Assembly (NCBI RefSeq): GCF_004027225.2
Contig: NC_044282.2
Coordinates: 45,972,576 to 46,036,575, forward strand
Direction: 5' to 3'
DNA from: Strigops habroptila
Taxonomy: Eukaryota > Chordata > Aves > Psittaciformes > Psittacidae
DNA length: 64,000 nt
The position numbers and the translations under genes were made by a program. This document shows, piece by piece, positions 47,601-60,638 of the stretch. The notes under the pieces are model-generated. The model was not told where the DNA came from and searched no databases. It was given only the letters and a program-made list of their open reading frames with translations. How positions within the stretch are numbered: position 1 is the first letter of the stretch; the number at the start of each line of letters is the position of its first letter.

Positions 47601-50600
47601 GTGGAAGGTAACTCTTCAGAAAAAGGGAAAATTCCATGCTAATCTCTGAGGGGCAGGTCTGGGATGTGAGATCAAGAACTTGCTGTTCACACGGAGTTGT
47701 GAAAAATGCTGTCTCTTTCAAATATCTACCTGGAATTTGGTGCTGGTTACTGAGTCACAGGAACAAAGGGAACTGTGGATAAGTTAATCAGATTTCACCC
47801 CATTCTAAATGTGTTTTTCAGCTACCAGCATATCTGATTTGCAGTTCAAGTGTAGCACATGAAGGGATGGTACTTTTGTACGTGTTGCCTTATAGCTAAG
47901 ATGTGAGCTGTTGTTAAAACCTAAGCTCCATCATTAGTATACAGGTTATAGGCAGTAAGTGGGTTTGTGGTGGGGTTTTTTCAGTCCCATGTGCTTTGTT
48001 CCTTCATCTGAGACTTGTAAGAATCAGTGGAAGTACAGCACTGGGCAGTGCATCAAGCATGCATTTTTGCAAGGAAAAGGACAGGTTTTATTCCCTGTGG
48101 AGTGGTGGAAATGAAAGAATTGCTCAGCTAGTCTTAAGTGTCTGAGTCAGAACTAGGGTTCAACTCCTCTTGCTTATATTCACACAATTTTACATAGCAT
48201 TAAATGTAATTTCTACCTTTAAGCTTCCAAGGCTTTTCTCTCCAGCTCCCCTTCTCCCCCAGCTAAAAACCCACAGAGCTAAACTTGGTGTTGTTTGGGC
48301 TTTGTGTAAACATAGCTCTTAGTTTTCTGAGAGAGTCGACTGTAGAGAAGGAAGAACCTTGTGGTATGTTGAAGTTTCAAACTTCTCCTTAGTGATTTAT
48401 TGCTATTGTGGAGACAGCTCAGAGTGCACTATTTCATCAGTTCTTTGTAAGCAGAGAGGAGGGAAAGAATAGGAGGAAGCAAGGAAAGGGGTGGAGGGGG
48501 AAAGAGTTGGGGAAAAGAAAATAAAAACATAAGAAAATGTAAGGGGTGGGAGGAAAGGCTAGCAAAAGCAGTTGTTTTTGAATGGGTGGTTTACAATTTT
48601 CTGGAAAATAGTAAAATAAGTTGTAACCTAAGCAGTGGCATTGTCTGTGCCCTTGTTATTTCTGTGGCCTTCCTAAGCTAGAACATAATTTGGTCATGAG
48701 TGACTTCTCACTGCCAGATAGTCTTCAGAGGTTGTTGCAGCTGCGAGTTGTGTGGTCAGGTTACAACTGGCTTTGGTTAAAACCAGTCTCTTTTAGATTG
48801 GCTTCCTCTTACCTCGCTTTAAGACCTCTTACAAATGTTGAATGTGTCAGCTTCACCCTGGGCTGCTTTCATTGTGGGAGAGTTGGGACTAGCAAAAGAG
48901 GAAGATGTATGGGTGGAAATCAGCCTTAGGTTTAAGGTAGTTTAAAAGCAGGTGGCAACTGGGTTACCTAGTAGGTAAGTAAGCTAGTAGGAGAACTGTA
49001 GTTAGCATGGCCAGCAGAACTGCCAGAATAGTCAACAAACCCTAAAGCAGGCACTTCTAGCCCACAAGTATAATGGGAGCTCATAGCTGGAAAACATGAA
49101 AGTATCTCCTTTGCCATGTTAATTTGGAATAGGACTTCTCTGCATTCTGAGCTGCCTACCTTGGCCAATGAATGCTAGCTGTGTAGCCCTTGGTGTACCT
49201 ATGGTTTTGAGCATGAATTCTGTTAACAAAGGTGGTGGCTGCAAGGTTCAGAATACTCAGTAGATCTGAAAACTTAGTAATCATCTGCCTTCTTGCAGTA
49301 AAAGCAAAATCTGAAAACATTCAGCCAAGAAAATGAGTTTGACCGTTCCTGATTTTATCTTCTAATAACCAAAGCAGCCGAGTCAACAGGATGTTGCTCT
49401 TTCACTCTGAAAGTCTCCTGGCTGTTACTGGCACCTGCTGAAATGATTGTTCATATCACAACTCTTTTCCAGAAAGGTTACGCTGCTTTTGATGTATTCA
49501 ACTGTCAGTGGAGAGGGAAGGTTTGTGGTTTTTCTTTTTCCATGAACTCTTGTTCCTTTGGTCATGATGCCAATAGGTTGTTTTAGTCTGCTTGATCTCA
49601 GTTTCACTGCTATTTCAATCATGTAGTCTTGGTTCTGGTTTGTTGAAACTTGAGGAGAAGAGGAACAATAGAGTGCAGAGTGTCATTCTTCATATGGAGA
49701 AAGTCTTTCTTATTTCCTAGATTCTGCAGCTGACTTTTCTGTCTCTCAAATACTTAGTTTAAATATTTCAACTGTTAATGATTTAACCTGTGGTCTTCCA
49801 CACTTTTTCACGGGCTTAGTGGTTGCCACAATAATTCATAGATGATACCTTGGTCTTGGTCCTAGTATTCAATAGCAGTGGTTCATTGTATTAAAGTTTA
49901 TGGGAGGTTTTAATGAGGTTCTAATGGGTTCATGACTCTTAAAGCAAGCAAATTAGATGGGCAGGGTCATTTTCTCCAGGCCAAAATGTGTTGCATTCGT
50001 GCTGGTTTCAGATCCAAGTGATACAGTGTCTAGACTTTTCCCCAGTATGATGGGGGTTGAATTTTCCCACTCAGCATGGAGGAGGATGCTTTTAAAATGC
50101 TTTTCTTGGTCTAGCTGTTTCAAATTATCTTGAGGCCTTGTCTTTCTGGCTGCGGAGGGTGCCCAGAGGTGTGCAGAGAGTCTGGGGCTGCAGTGCTGGA
50201 AAATGGGATGGCACAAGCACTTCCCAGCTCTCTTGCCTGAGGTACTCTACTGCTGCAGGACTCATATAATCTTTTGGATAGCAATCGTTTTTAGACATGG
50301 AATTATAAGCAATATTCGTTAATATTACCACATCTCTGTCCTTTTGTTCATGTCGCCTTTTGAGGATATTAAATGTCTGGGGCATAATGCAATGGAATTC
50401 CACTTGAGTTATTGTATTCTGTACAAAAATATACTTCTGGAAAGAGCCAGGAAGATCTTTTCCCCCCTATTTTCTCCTCACTTCTCCCCTATCTTTCCTA
50501 TGTCCTCCACTGTCTGTCTTCTCATCCCTTTTTTTGTTTTTATTAAATTACAGTGGGATTTTTTTATCTCCATACCTCTGGATCTTCCAGTTCTTTCCCT

Positions 50601-53600
50601 TCTGCCTGACTGCAGTTTCTGTCACATGGAGTAAAATAGGTGATTTTCCCCCCCCCTCCTCCCTTGAAATGTTTTCACCCCTGCCTGTGGGGTCTGAATA
50701 ACAGTCACACCCAGTTTATTTCAGGTTGCTGCTGTTTGGCAGTGCATTGGGAAGCCACAGTGGCACCAGAGCTGGTGACAAACACAGGGAAGATGCAAGG
50801 TCAGAAAAGTCTTTGGCTCTCTCGCATTTTTTGGGCTGTATTTTTGGGAATACATAAAAGGATCTTGTCCTCTGAGGTACTGCTGCATGGACAGAAAATA
50901 AGCCTGTGGCATGTCTATTTTTGGTATTACTTAGATGTTGGAGCTTTAAAAATTGTTTGTTTTCTTTGTCTCAAATAGTATCTTCTCCTCCTGTGTATTT
51001 GATAAGCAGTATTGTCATATATATCCATAGATCTAGAAGCTGTCTATTACTTTTCTAATATTTAAAATCTTTTGTGGTCTGTTCTGTAATCAAACCAAGC
51101 TGTGTAAATTTTCAAATTTTCTTTTATTTTTTTTTGGCCTCTGAATATTTGAATATAATCTTTATATGTATTTTTATATTATACATACATATGCATATAT
51201 ATTAGATAAGTATATTTAAAATATGGTGTCTTTTTATTAGTCAGGAAGATAAAACAAAGAAATATAGTGGCTATTCATGGAGTGGACTGAAGTCCTTGGA
51301 AATAACTGTTCCAACTCGAAGAGCCTGTTTCCTACATGCTATATTGGCCAGGAGACGGAAGTTGCTGACAGTGCTCTAAGCTTTTACATGGTCTTTTATC
51401 TCTTCTGAGCTTGGGCCCTGGAATAGTCTTAAGATAAAAACAGAGATAGTGAGCTTGGGGTTGGTGGTTAGCCGTTGTAAGGACTTAAAGGCCAGGTCTG
51501 AAGAGTTCACGATAGACTGTGTGTTGACATGACTTTCTGCAGATTTCTGTACAAGCTGAAGTTTCCTATGTGTTGAAAGAGTTATGCTGAGAACAGCAGG
51601 CTGTTATACTGCTGGAAGACAGAACATGGCTTTACTGGTTAGGGTTGTCTGGAATTCAAAGGATGACTGATATCTGCTGGGCTCATGCAATTGATTGTGC
51701 ATCAGATTTATGAGTGATCCTTAAGAGTTAGGCATTTGGCAGGATTTGAGAGCCGAAGGAAGGCAGGCACCAAACCTCTAAGTTAGTCATCTCTAAGTAC
51801 CTAAACATTTATGGAAATCCAGTCTTACGTGTGTTAGTTTGCCTTACATCTAGTAGAGAGAATTAGTCTGTTTAACCTCCCAAGCAGCTCTGTGAGGATG
51901 AAGACTTGGAAACAATTAATGCAGTGACAGATTGCAGTGCCTAGCTGGGACTGATAAGTAAGAGATACTAAGCCTGCCTGCCAACTTCTGTAACCATAAA
52001 ATCTATCTAGTGGGTGAATTTATTCATTAATTTCTTTTATAGAGGTACTTTAAATGACCTTATCAGTCTGTGGTACAGTTGCATAATGAAAACCTATAAC
52101 ACCGACAAAATATAGTTACTAACTGGACAATTATCTCATGCAGGCTTCTTTGATATTTCCCTAGCCATATAAACTTTCTAAGGATCCTTGGAAGAACATA
52201 GGAACAGAGAAAAATGGCATCCAGGTTCAAACTCTGACAGAGGATTAGCGAATAATCCCAAATTGCAGGACTGTTGCTGAACACCCTGAGCCACCAACCT
52301 TGATCATGTAAACTAGTCCCTGCTGACTTGGAGGTCTTGGAAATAGCTGTTGAATCACATGCAGTGAGCTACAGCTGTGGCTACATAACAAGGCTCAGAA
52401 TCGTTTAGGCCAGTGTCAAAATATTCACTTAATATATGTGGCAGGCACTGCCAGTTCCAGTATGCAGTGTAGTGGCCTTTCTGCAGATGACTCCACTTCA
52501 GAAATGGGCATTTTTTTCCACATAAGTAAAATCTGGAGAAACTTTTATAGGTTCATATTTCCATATATTTATAAAAATGTATAAATAGAAGATACAAAAA
52601 TACTTTATATATTAAATATATAAAATTGTATTGTGACAGATATGTTTGACTTCATGTAGGAAGAAGTGTGGCCTGGCTTACGTTATATACACACATGCAT
52701 TTATTTATATGTATACATATATATACAAAACCAAAACTGTAGTATAGCAGATGTGTTTGATTTAATCTAGTAACCTGGATCATTTTAACTAGAGTTATTT
52801 TGATGAAGAGGCACAACAGGAATGAGAACCAATTTTAAATCCTATTTAAATCTCTGACTTCTAAAAGATCTGTTTTCCATCATGTAAGTAAATTCAGATT
52901 AAGATAACTGTGTAAGGCAGATGACTTAAGAGTAACTGATTCACTTGCTGTCTGCTGCGAAAGAGACTGAAGCCCTTAATTTAGAAATTAAACTCATCCC
53001 TGATCTAAAGGTGAAATTTAGATTCTGTTGAAAGCTCTATTTTGAGTCTTGCTGGATGAAAAAGACCCAGCATGCTGTGTATGACTGTTTTATTCAATCA
53101 TATTTTCTAGTCACTTTATTCAATCATAGCTGGTCACATATCTGTGAAGTGCTGACAGTGTAACTGTAGCTTGATTATACAGTGCCATGAAATATTTGAC
53201 TACAGTGCAGTAAGAAAAACAGTGCTGTTCTATGATTTCTTGAATGACTCGCGTAGAAGAAAGTTGCATTATTTCCTGTTTTCAGACTTTTTACAAAAGT
53301 TTTCACAGTATTTCTGTTTCACTGTTTTCTGCAACTTCTTGAAGCATGGAAAGAAATAATTGTTCTATTCTTGATTTAGCAGAGATCAAGTCAGCCATTT
53401 GTTCTCGCTTAAAAATGTAGTCTGTGTAGGTGGACCAAAAACTAAGGGATTACTGTTCAGAAATCCAGTTTGTATTCACTTTATGAATTATTGTTGTGCA
53501 GAAATAATGAAAGATTCCTTTCCCTTCTATACCCTGCTCCCTAAACACACAACAGTAATGTTTAAAATATATTAACATGTTCGCACAGCAGCAAAACTTC

Positions 53601-56600
53601 AGTCACTTCTCTGTATTCATGCAGTGGTTCTTTTTTTGTGTGGACATGCACACGGTTGCAGAATTAAGTAGTCATTAGTCAGTTGCTGATTATTTATGGA
53701 AAGCCTGCTCTGAAAAAACTATTACTAAAGCAATTTCCTATGCTTCATACTCCCAGCTTGCTTTGGGATGCTGCCCTAGAAAATGATGTGCTATATTTCT
53801 TACAAATTCAGTATTACCAGATATAGACAACAGTCTTCAAAAATATGTAAATGAGACTGATCTTGATTGCAGTAGAGTTTAGAGTCTGAACAGTCGGCCA
53901 ACTTCTCTTCTGGTTTTCTGTGCCTCTAAGTCTGATTTGGCGCATCTGTTATGAGGGCCTGTGAAGTATTGATGTTTTTACTGAGTGTGGTAATCAACAT
54001 TAAATCTCTAATGAACTAAATATTTATTGGGTTAAGACCTGTTTGGTAGATGGATTGGACTGTAGTTCTGTGTCTCTACTAGCTGTATGTCTTGGGGCCT
54101 CCTGACAGATAGCCGAAAGATGAGGCAAGATTTCCTACTGACTGGTGCTATAACTGGTGGTCTTCAGCATGAGGGCACACCAGTACATATTTTTCAATAT
54201 TTTGTTCCTCTAGAGCTCCTTTCAGTTGCCTTCTCTACTTCTTGCTGTTACTTTACGCTGTCCCTAAATTATCACACATAGCTGGAAAGTGTGAGAATAC
54301 AGTCCGAAGCCGTAAGAGACCACAGCTATGGAACAGTAGGAGTCTTAATCTGGTTTTGACAGAAGGTGGGTTTTTTGCTCTGCTCTTCTCTGGTTTGTTG
54401 TTTAGTTTTGGTTTGGTTTTAAAAAAAGCTTTCTTAAGCACCATACTGTGAACACAGAAGCTTATTATTTAGTTGCTGTACTGTGCCAGGTGATCATGAA
54501 GCAAGATCTAGTTTGTGCTTTGGAAACCTTTATTCTCTGTTCCTTCATAAGGATATCCAACAAAGATGTTCCACCGGGGTGTGGTAGCTTTTTGTACATG
54601 TTTTCCAAGTCTAGGTGGCAAATTTCTTGATCTTTGCTTTAATGCCACTAGTTACAATAGATATTTCACCCTCCTGCCCTGTTGTGAATGTAAGATTTCA
54701 TTATAAAAAGAAGGTGTTTGGCAAGGAGGGCTGAGCAGGCATGGCTCTGTTGCCATTTGAGGCTGCATTTAGGTTTTACTTTCTGATATCACCATGGCTG
54801 AGTTCATCATGGATTACATGCCAACTGTATGGGGAAGCCAATTTCTACTGGCCTGCTGGATGCCAGCTTGAAAGAAATTTCACTTTGATTTCCCTTTTGT
54901 TTTGCAGGAGAAGACAAAGAGGAGAAATATTTCTAAGTGAGGTGTTTCTGAAATATAGTTATGCTGCAAAAGAGGAATTGCCATGTGATACCAGTAAGCC
55001 TCTGTTGAAAGTCCTAGGGAACAAGTGTAAACTGTGGAGCAGAGGGGTTATTTTTCCCCTTTATTTACATCTTCACCATAAAACCTGCTAGATTTTGGTC
55101 TGCCCGATGAGTGCAAGTGCATCCTTCAATTTATCCCTCTTCATTGTTCATCTGCTAGTTTCATCTGTTTGTTGCCGTAAGCAACAGATGTGCAATAAAG
55201 TGGGCAGAACAAGCAAAGGACACTCGAACTAATAGCAAACAGCTAGTTCAGGTGTGTTTGATCACTGCTTCTCAAATACTTCATGAGTGTATCTGTAAAT
55301 AGATAAACCAAGAAAACTGGTTTTGCTGATATTTTGTGTTAAATGAAAAAGTAGTGGCAGATGACAGTAAAGCAGCAGTCTAATAGCCTTAAAAATCTTG
55401 GTTTCATTCATATCACCATGTCAGGCTCTCGTGTCTCAGGAAAGACTGCACAGCACAAATCCTATTTTGTGATGTGGAACCATTATTCATGTACTGTTCT
55501 GCAGGACGATTTCATCTTTTCCCTTTGAAACAGTTTGGAGTTTGCGGGTGGGCTTTCGGAGGAAGTGATCCAGAGCATCCCTGAAAATGGGATGTTTAAT
55601 CTTTCTAACCTCCCCCTCTCCTCCCTGATGGCTGCACTAGAAATAAGTATGACTAGGCTCTGCTCTTTTGGTGTCCTTTAGGTACCTTGTAAAGGGCATC
55701 TTCTAATGAGTTAGACTGAATGGAGGGCTAACATAAAATCTTCACTTTGTTTCGGAGAATTTAGAGACCTTGCTGCAATCGTGTCCACGACTGATAGATT
55801 ATCAAAGACTTAGACTTCACGAACATGTCTTTGAACTGTCCATGTGATTTTTCTAGAGGGCAAAAAGCACATTTTACTTAAACATATGTCTAGACCTAGT
55901 CTAATAAACATTAATTTGTTGTAGTTCCAGAGTTCATATCATTACAAGATGAGGTAATGTGACTTATATATAAGCAGTTCCTGCAAGTGCTAATGAAGGG
56001 GGAAATAAAGAAAAAGAAGGGAAAAGGAAGAACAACCCACCCACCAAAAAACCTGTGATCATGGTGGGAGTGGTGTATAACTGCTGGTGTGGGAAGGTAA
56101 GAAACTGGCTAATTTTGATAACGAGGGAGGTGAGGTCATGTGGACCACCCAGCAGCCTCAGGATGTGAATTTTCCCACACTTGGAAGGTCAATGTCACAA
56201 AGACAGCACAATACCAGTAAATATGGTGTTAAGGTAACATAAGCTACCCAAAATGTTTGGGGGAGTGCGTGATTTCTTGTTTTGTTTAGTTTTCCCCCCC
56301 CAAGGGTGTACCTTGTAAATCAGCTTTTCTCTTTGTGGGAATACATTTGTTATGTGTGAGATTATTTTCTTTCTGGTTAGTCAGCTGACAACTCTCCATC
56401 CGCGCCCTAAAGCCTAGGATAAAGATGCTCTGCATGGTCCTATCCTATTGCAGTCTTGAGGGTGATATATAGGCATTAAAGCCTCTTTCTGTAGCTCACT
56501 TTGTGTTCATATTTGCCCCAGTTGGTTGTTACTACAACAAAGTTGTGCTTTCGGCATTTTGCAAGGGCTGGAGGAAAAATGCAGGCTAAAACTCTGAGTG

Positions 56601-57177
56601 TACTCAGAATGTTCATCGTTGTTTCTAAAATTAGCTTAGCAAACTAATCGATCTGTCATGCTCTTGGGAACAAAAATATCTGGCTCTGTGAGTTGCAATA
56701 TCATCAGGCTGGAAAAAGGGCATAGTAGATGCTTGGTTTGTGAAAGACCTTGTGAGTGTCGCCTGGGTAGCTGGAGTTGTGGGAGTTAAGGAATGCATTT
56801 TAAGTGATGGGTAATCAATGCTGTTGATTATAATGTAATTGTAACTACTAGTAAAACTGACAAATTGGGAATGAGTTTTTGGTATGTATCATGTCGGAGA
56901 AAACTCTGCAACCTAAGGATATTTCCTGGTTGCTGTCATGTTTTGTCAGTGTATTATTTGGGCTTTTTTCCCGTTCTGCTTTTGATATGCATGTTCTACC
57001 AGACAGGGGATGTATAGCCTACTGCAAGTGCTGACACTGCCAAATTAGCTATCACTGTTTATAGTTTTTTTTTTCCCCAAAGGCACCTGCTGACAGTGAC
57101 ATTTTCAGTGGCAGAAATGTACCGAGTATCAATATAAGGAAATTATGGAATATCTTTACTTTTGTGCTGTTTTTCAG
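44691..57177. other. AT-rich intronic stretch without recognised genes
   Basis: About 12.5 kb up to the RNF144A coding exon. TA-rich sequence occurs near 51150-51220 and 52553-52735, and short duplications near 52622/52733 and 53089/53115. No protein-coding or RNA gene was recognised. Confidence 0.55.
52553..52735. repeat. TA-rich block with diverged ~111-base duplication
   Basis: Runs of TATATAT and ATAAAT words. The segment 52622-52659 recurs at 52733-52770 with about three quarters of positions matching, which suggests an old tandem duplication with a 111-base period. Confidence 0.55.
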
Positions 57178-57323
57178 ACTCCTCTGCAATGACTACAGCA
57201 AGATATAGGCCTACCTGGGACTTGGTACTTGACCCATTAGTGTCCTGCAAGCTCTGCCTTGGTGAATATCCTGTGGAGCAGATGACAACAATAGCACAAT
57301 GCCAATGCATCTTCTGTACCCTG
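57178..57323 (+). CDS. RNF144A: RNF144A first coding exon (RBR E3 ubiquitin ligase), partial gene
   Basis: The acceptor TTTTTCAG precedes an 11-base leader and ATG at 57189. Forty-five codons follow to CTG/GTGAGT, phase 0. The peptide starts MTTARYRPTWDL and continues DPLVSCKLCLGEYPVEQ, then QCQCIFCTL, which matches the N terminus of vertebrate RNF144A with very few changes. The cysteines C20, C23, C38, C40 and C43 are the first zinc ligands of RING1, the E2-binding domain of RING-between-RING ligases. The remaining RING1, IBR, RING2 and C-terminal membrane segment must lie in later exons, which are not in this window. Human RNF144A is a membrane-associated ligase reported to act on DNA-PKcs, and links to STING signalling have been reported. 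RSAD2 upstream on the same strand fits conserved synteny. Confidence 0.93.
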
Positions 57324-57639
57324 GTGAGTTTGCTTTTGTTGGCATAAAAAACAACGCACAATTTTAACTGCAGGAGTCGTGTGTTTCTGCTGAGTGGGTT
57401 TCACCCTGAAGTACTGGTGCTGCAGTGGAAATAAATACTGTTGCTGCGTACTTGACACAAATGCTAGCAAGTAAACTTTTCTGTTTTCCTGTTTAAAAAG
57501 AAAAAAATAATTATTCAGTGCTTCAGTATACTGCTGTATACAGTTACCTCCTTAGCAAGGTTATTCATGCTTTCTTTTTTTATTTATCAGTGGCTTGGAT
57601 TTTGTTTTGTTTTGAGTTTTTCTGCCTTTAAACTAGACT

Positions 57640-58058
57640 AGAATAGAATCTTTCATTTGGAGGGGATGCAAAACATTCATCTGGTCCAGCTGCCTGACCA
57701 CCTCAGAGCTGACCAGAAGTTAAAGCATGTTGTTAAGGGCATTGTCCAAATGCCTCTTAAAGAGTGACAGGCTTGGGGCATTGACCACCTCTCTAGGAAG
57801 CCTGTTCCAGTGTTTGACCACTCTCTCTGCAACGAAATGCTTCCTAATGTCCAGTCTAAACCTCCCCTGCAGCAGCTTTGAACCATTCCTGTGTGTTCTG
57901 TCACTGGATACCAGGAAACAGATCAGCACCTCCCCTCTTCAGGAAGCTGTAGAGAGCAATGAGGTCACCCCTCAGCCTCCTTTTCTTCAAACCTGACAAA
58001 CCCAGGGTCCATAGCCACTCCTCACAGGACCTACCTTCCAGCCCTTTCACCAGCATTG
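57640..58058 (-). mobile_element. CR1 LINE 3' fragment (diverged subfamily), antisense
   Basis: Starts 'agaatagaatctttcatttgg' and runs through 'ggtccagctgcctgaccacctc' to 'ccagccctttcaccagcattg'. A minus frame (57720-57929) reads like the ORF2 C terminus: [20 protein letters not shown] and [11 protein letters not shown]. It is about 300 bases downstream of the RNF144A exon. Confidence 0.85.
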
Positions 58059-58658
58059 TGAAATTTTTTAAATAATAGATTATTTTTTTCTATGATTATT
58101 GAGAAGACATGGTGGGGGTTACAAAACAGCAGAAAAGAAGCAATGAAAACAGCTCAGTTTTTAATACATGTAATATTCTAAAAACTCCAAGTTGTCACAA
58201 CCATCTTTAAAGTTGATGTTCCTTGGGAAAAGAGAAAGTGAGCATACAGGCAGGTAAACAGTCTGTTGCAAACACTGTGCCCGTCCAATTAAAAAGTAAG
58301 TATTGCTTCATTATGCACTTTGAAAGGAGTGTTTGCTCAAGCATGCAAAGTATATAAAATTAATAGGCTTCATGAAAAACAGAATAATAGGCTTCAAGAA
58401 AACTGTTCTCTACTGTTCGAGTATTTACAGCTGAGTTTTTCCTGTGTCTCTCCCTGTTGCCTGGCTGCATAGAAAATTTTAATTTCATTTTTCAGTAACA
58501 TTTTAAGCGGCAGCAGAAAAGCTGGGTTACCAGATACGTCTTTTCCTCTCTACCTTGTTCCTCCTTATATTTGCTGCCATCACTGATCTTCCATTTCTTC
58601 TTGGTAGAATAGGGTTACTGACTCCTACCACTGTTTCAAAAGATATAGCCTGTTGTAT

Positions 58659-58696
58659 AATCATAGAATAGTTAGGGTTGTAAAGGACCTTAAGAT
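58659..58696 (-). mobile_element. CR1 LINE 3' stub
   Basis: 'aatcatagaatagttagggttg' followed by 'taaaggaccttaagat': only the last ~40 bases of a CR1 in minus orientation. Confidence 0.75.
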
Positions 58697-60620
58697 ATAT
58701 TATTTGCCAATAACATGTTCATAGGATGTGGCGTAAGTAAATTTACTGTGGTGATGTTTGTTGTATTGAATTCTATTCAGGTGGAATCATCAGTCCATTT
58801 TTATCACTTGTGTTTAATTGTCTCTAATGGTTCATTTAGCATTGACCTGCTTAAGCAAATCAGCGTACCTTGTCTACCTCTTGTCTACTATTTGTATGAG
58901 CTTCGCTACAGAGTGAAGTGCCCTGAAAAAATGATTTACCCTAAAGTTTTCCTGTGAATTGATAGGAAAGAGTATTACCCTTTCTTTCATTGTTGGTGAT
59001 GGGGGAAGAAATAAGAATCAATCCCAATAACTGCAAGCGGCAATAGCTATAAACCTGTCACAGCCCAGGAATTCAGCATGACTGAAACCTATGGCCTCCA
59101 TTTCTACCTTGTGGACAGCCTGCTAGTTAATAAATTGCCAAAGAAAATACTCCCATAAAGAATCAGGCAAGACATTGGTAATGTCATTGACAATGGTTAA
59201 GGAAGAGTGTGACAGCTATGCACTGATTCCTCCACTGGTGTTCCTCCAGTCATGATTTTCAGAAACTTGCTGTTTCTAGATAGCACTGTTGATATGAACT
59301 CAATATGAACTCTGTTTTGTAAACAGCCAAATAAAAGTTACTAAAAAGCAACAGGGGAGAAAAAAAATATCCTCTTGACTCAAGACTACGGATGGAGTCT
59401 ATGTACAGTAGATCCAGTACCTTATACTAGGATAAGTGGAAATATAATTGGAGAAATATTTGACCATCTCTGTTTTGTTTTTAATTGACCAATATGCAAT
59501 TTTCTTCCGGCTTCTTGCTTTTATGTGAGTGATCTGAGGTAACTAGTGGCCTCTGCAGTGACATGAGCAAATAAGAAAAAAGCATGAGATATGTCCATTA
59601 CAAGTGTGAAAACTATTTTTAATGCAGCTCTTGCTCCTAGTTCTACCCCTTCTGCCTAAATCGCCGCAAGCTGAGAAAGCGTGAGTATGTATTACAAAGA
59701 GGTCTTTCAAGTACAGTGCTACTGGTATGTAGGCAGAATTTAGATCAACGTGCAGATTTCTCAATCCTATAATATTTCTGTCTGCAAGTCTTCACTCTTT
59801 ATAACCATAGAAGTGCTGTGGTAAAGATCTCATGAAGGATTGTCTCTTCCTGACACACAGTAACACAACATTGCTATTCAGAAAGATAGAATGGGGACAC
59901 TGTTTCCTCTTGCTTTCTGGCAGAGCTGTGCATGGATTGAATAGAGCAGACTGCCACTCCTCTGCTGATAAGGCATAGACGCTACAATTTCCCATCGTAT
60001 TACTTAGCCAGTTGTGGCTATTAGCACAATACTCCATTATGGTTTTTATCGTTATGATCATTAATGTGCACACAATGCTGTGAGCTCTCAAGATTTGTAT
60101 ATCTCATCCATTAGGAATGTATCCGTTGTTGGATTGCTTGAGGTACCAGAGGAACAAAGTCTAGAGAGTAGAAAGGGAAGCAAGCTATCTGCTGCTGGCT
60201 TTTTGTTTGTTTTTCCGAGTATTGTCAAGGGGCAAGCTAGTATCTCTTTTCTTCTGGAATCCTGTTAGCAATAGGGTGAATCTTAAGTGTGCTCTGCAAA
60301 TTTTAGACCAAAATGCTTAAAGGTCTTGCTTTTATTAATTCACTTTTCCTTACTTAAATAGCACACAATACATAGCTAGTAACCCTACATCTCAAGATCG
60401 TCACTTATCACTTGCTTGCCTTACCAGAAGTAGTTGATTTTGTGTGTTTTCTTCAGAAAGCTTTCCTTATGAAACTTTTATCTCCTCTAGAGGAAAAGGA
60501 GAGTGAAACAAACAGAGCATCACTTTTTCCTTTTTGATTAATTTGTTTTGTATTAACTAAAGCACCAAAATTTTTCAGTTATTTCAGTTATTATAACTTT
60601 TCAAGTTATTATGTCGTTGC

Positions 60621-60638
60621 TTTTTTTTTTGGGGGGGG
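60621..60638 (+). repeat. T10-G8 homopolymer switch
   Basis: Ten T followed by eight G, then a purine-rich GAGGGGAGGAG tail. Confidence 0.85.

Larger units (their letters stand above)
13082..57177 (+). other. RNF144A: Inferred first intron of RNF144A (~44 kb)
   Basis: Runs from the candidate donor in the CpG island to the acceptor before the first coding exon. Further non-coding 5' exons may be hidden in it, since human RNF144A has several. The repeats listed separately account for about 8 kb; the rest is AT-rich sequence in which no conserved protein segment was found. Confidence 0.55.

Noticed and set aside
57162-57188. Upstream Met at 57162 as the RNF144A start
   Set aside because: The extra residues come from the intron and the acceptor at 57176-57177; the conserved protein starts at 57189.
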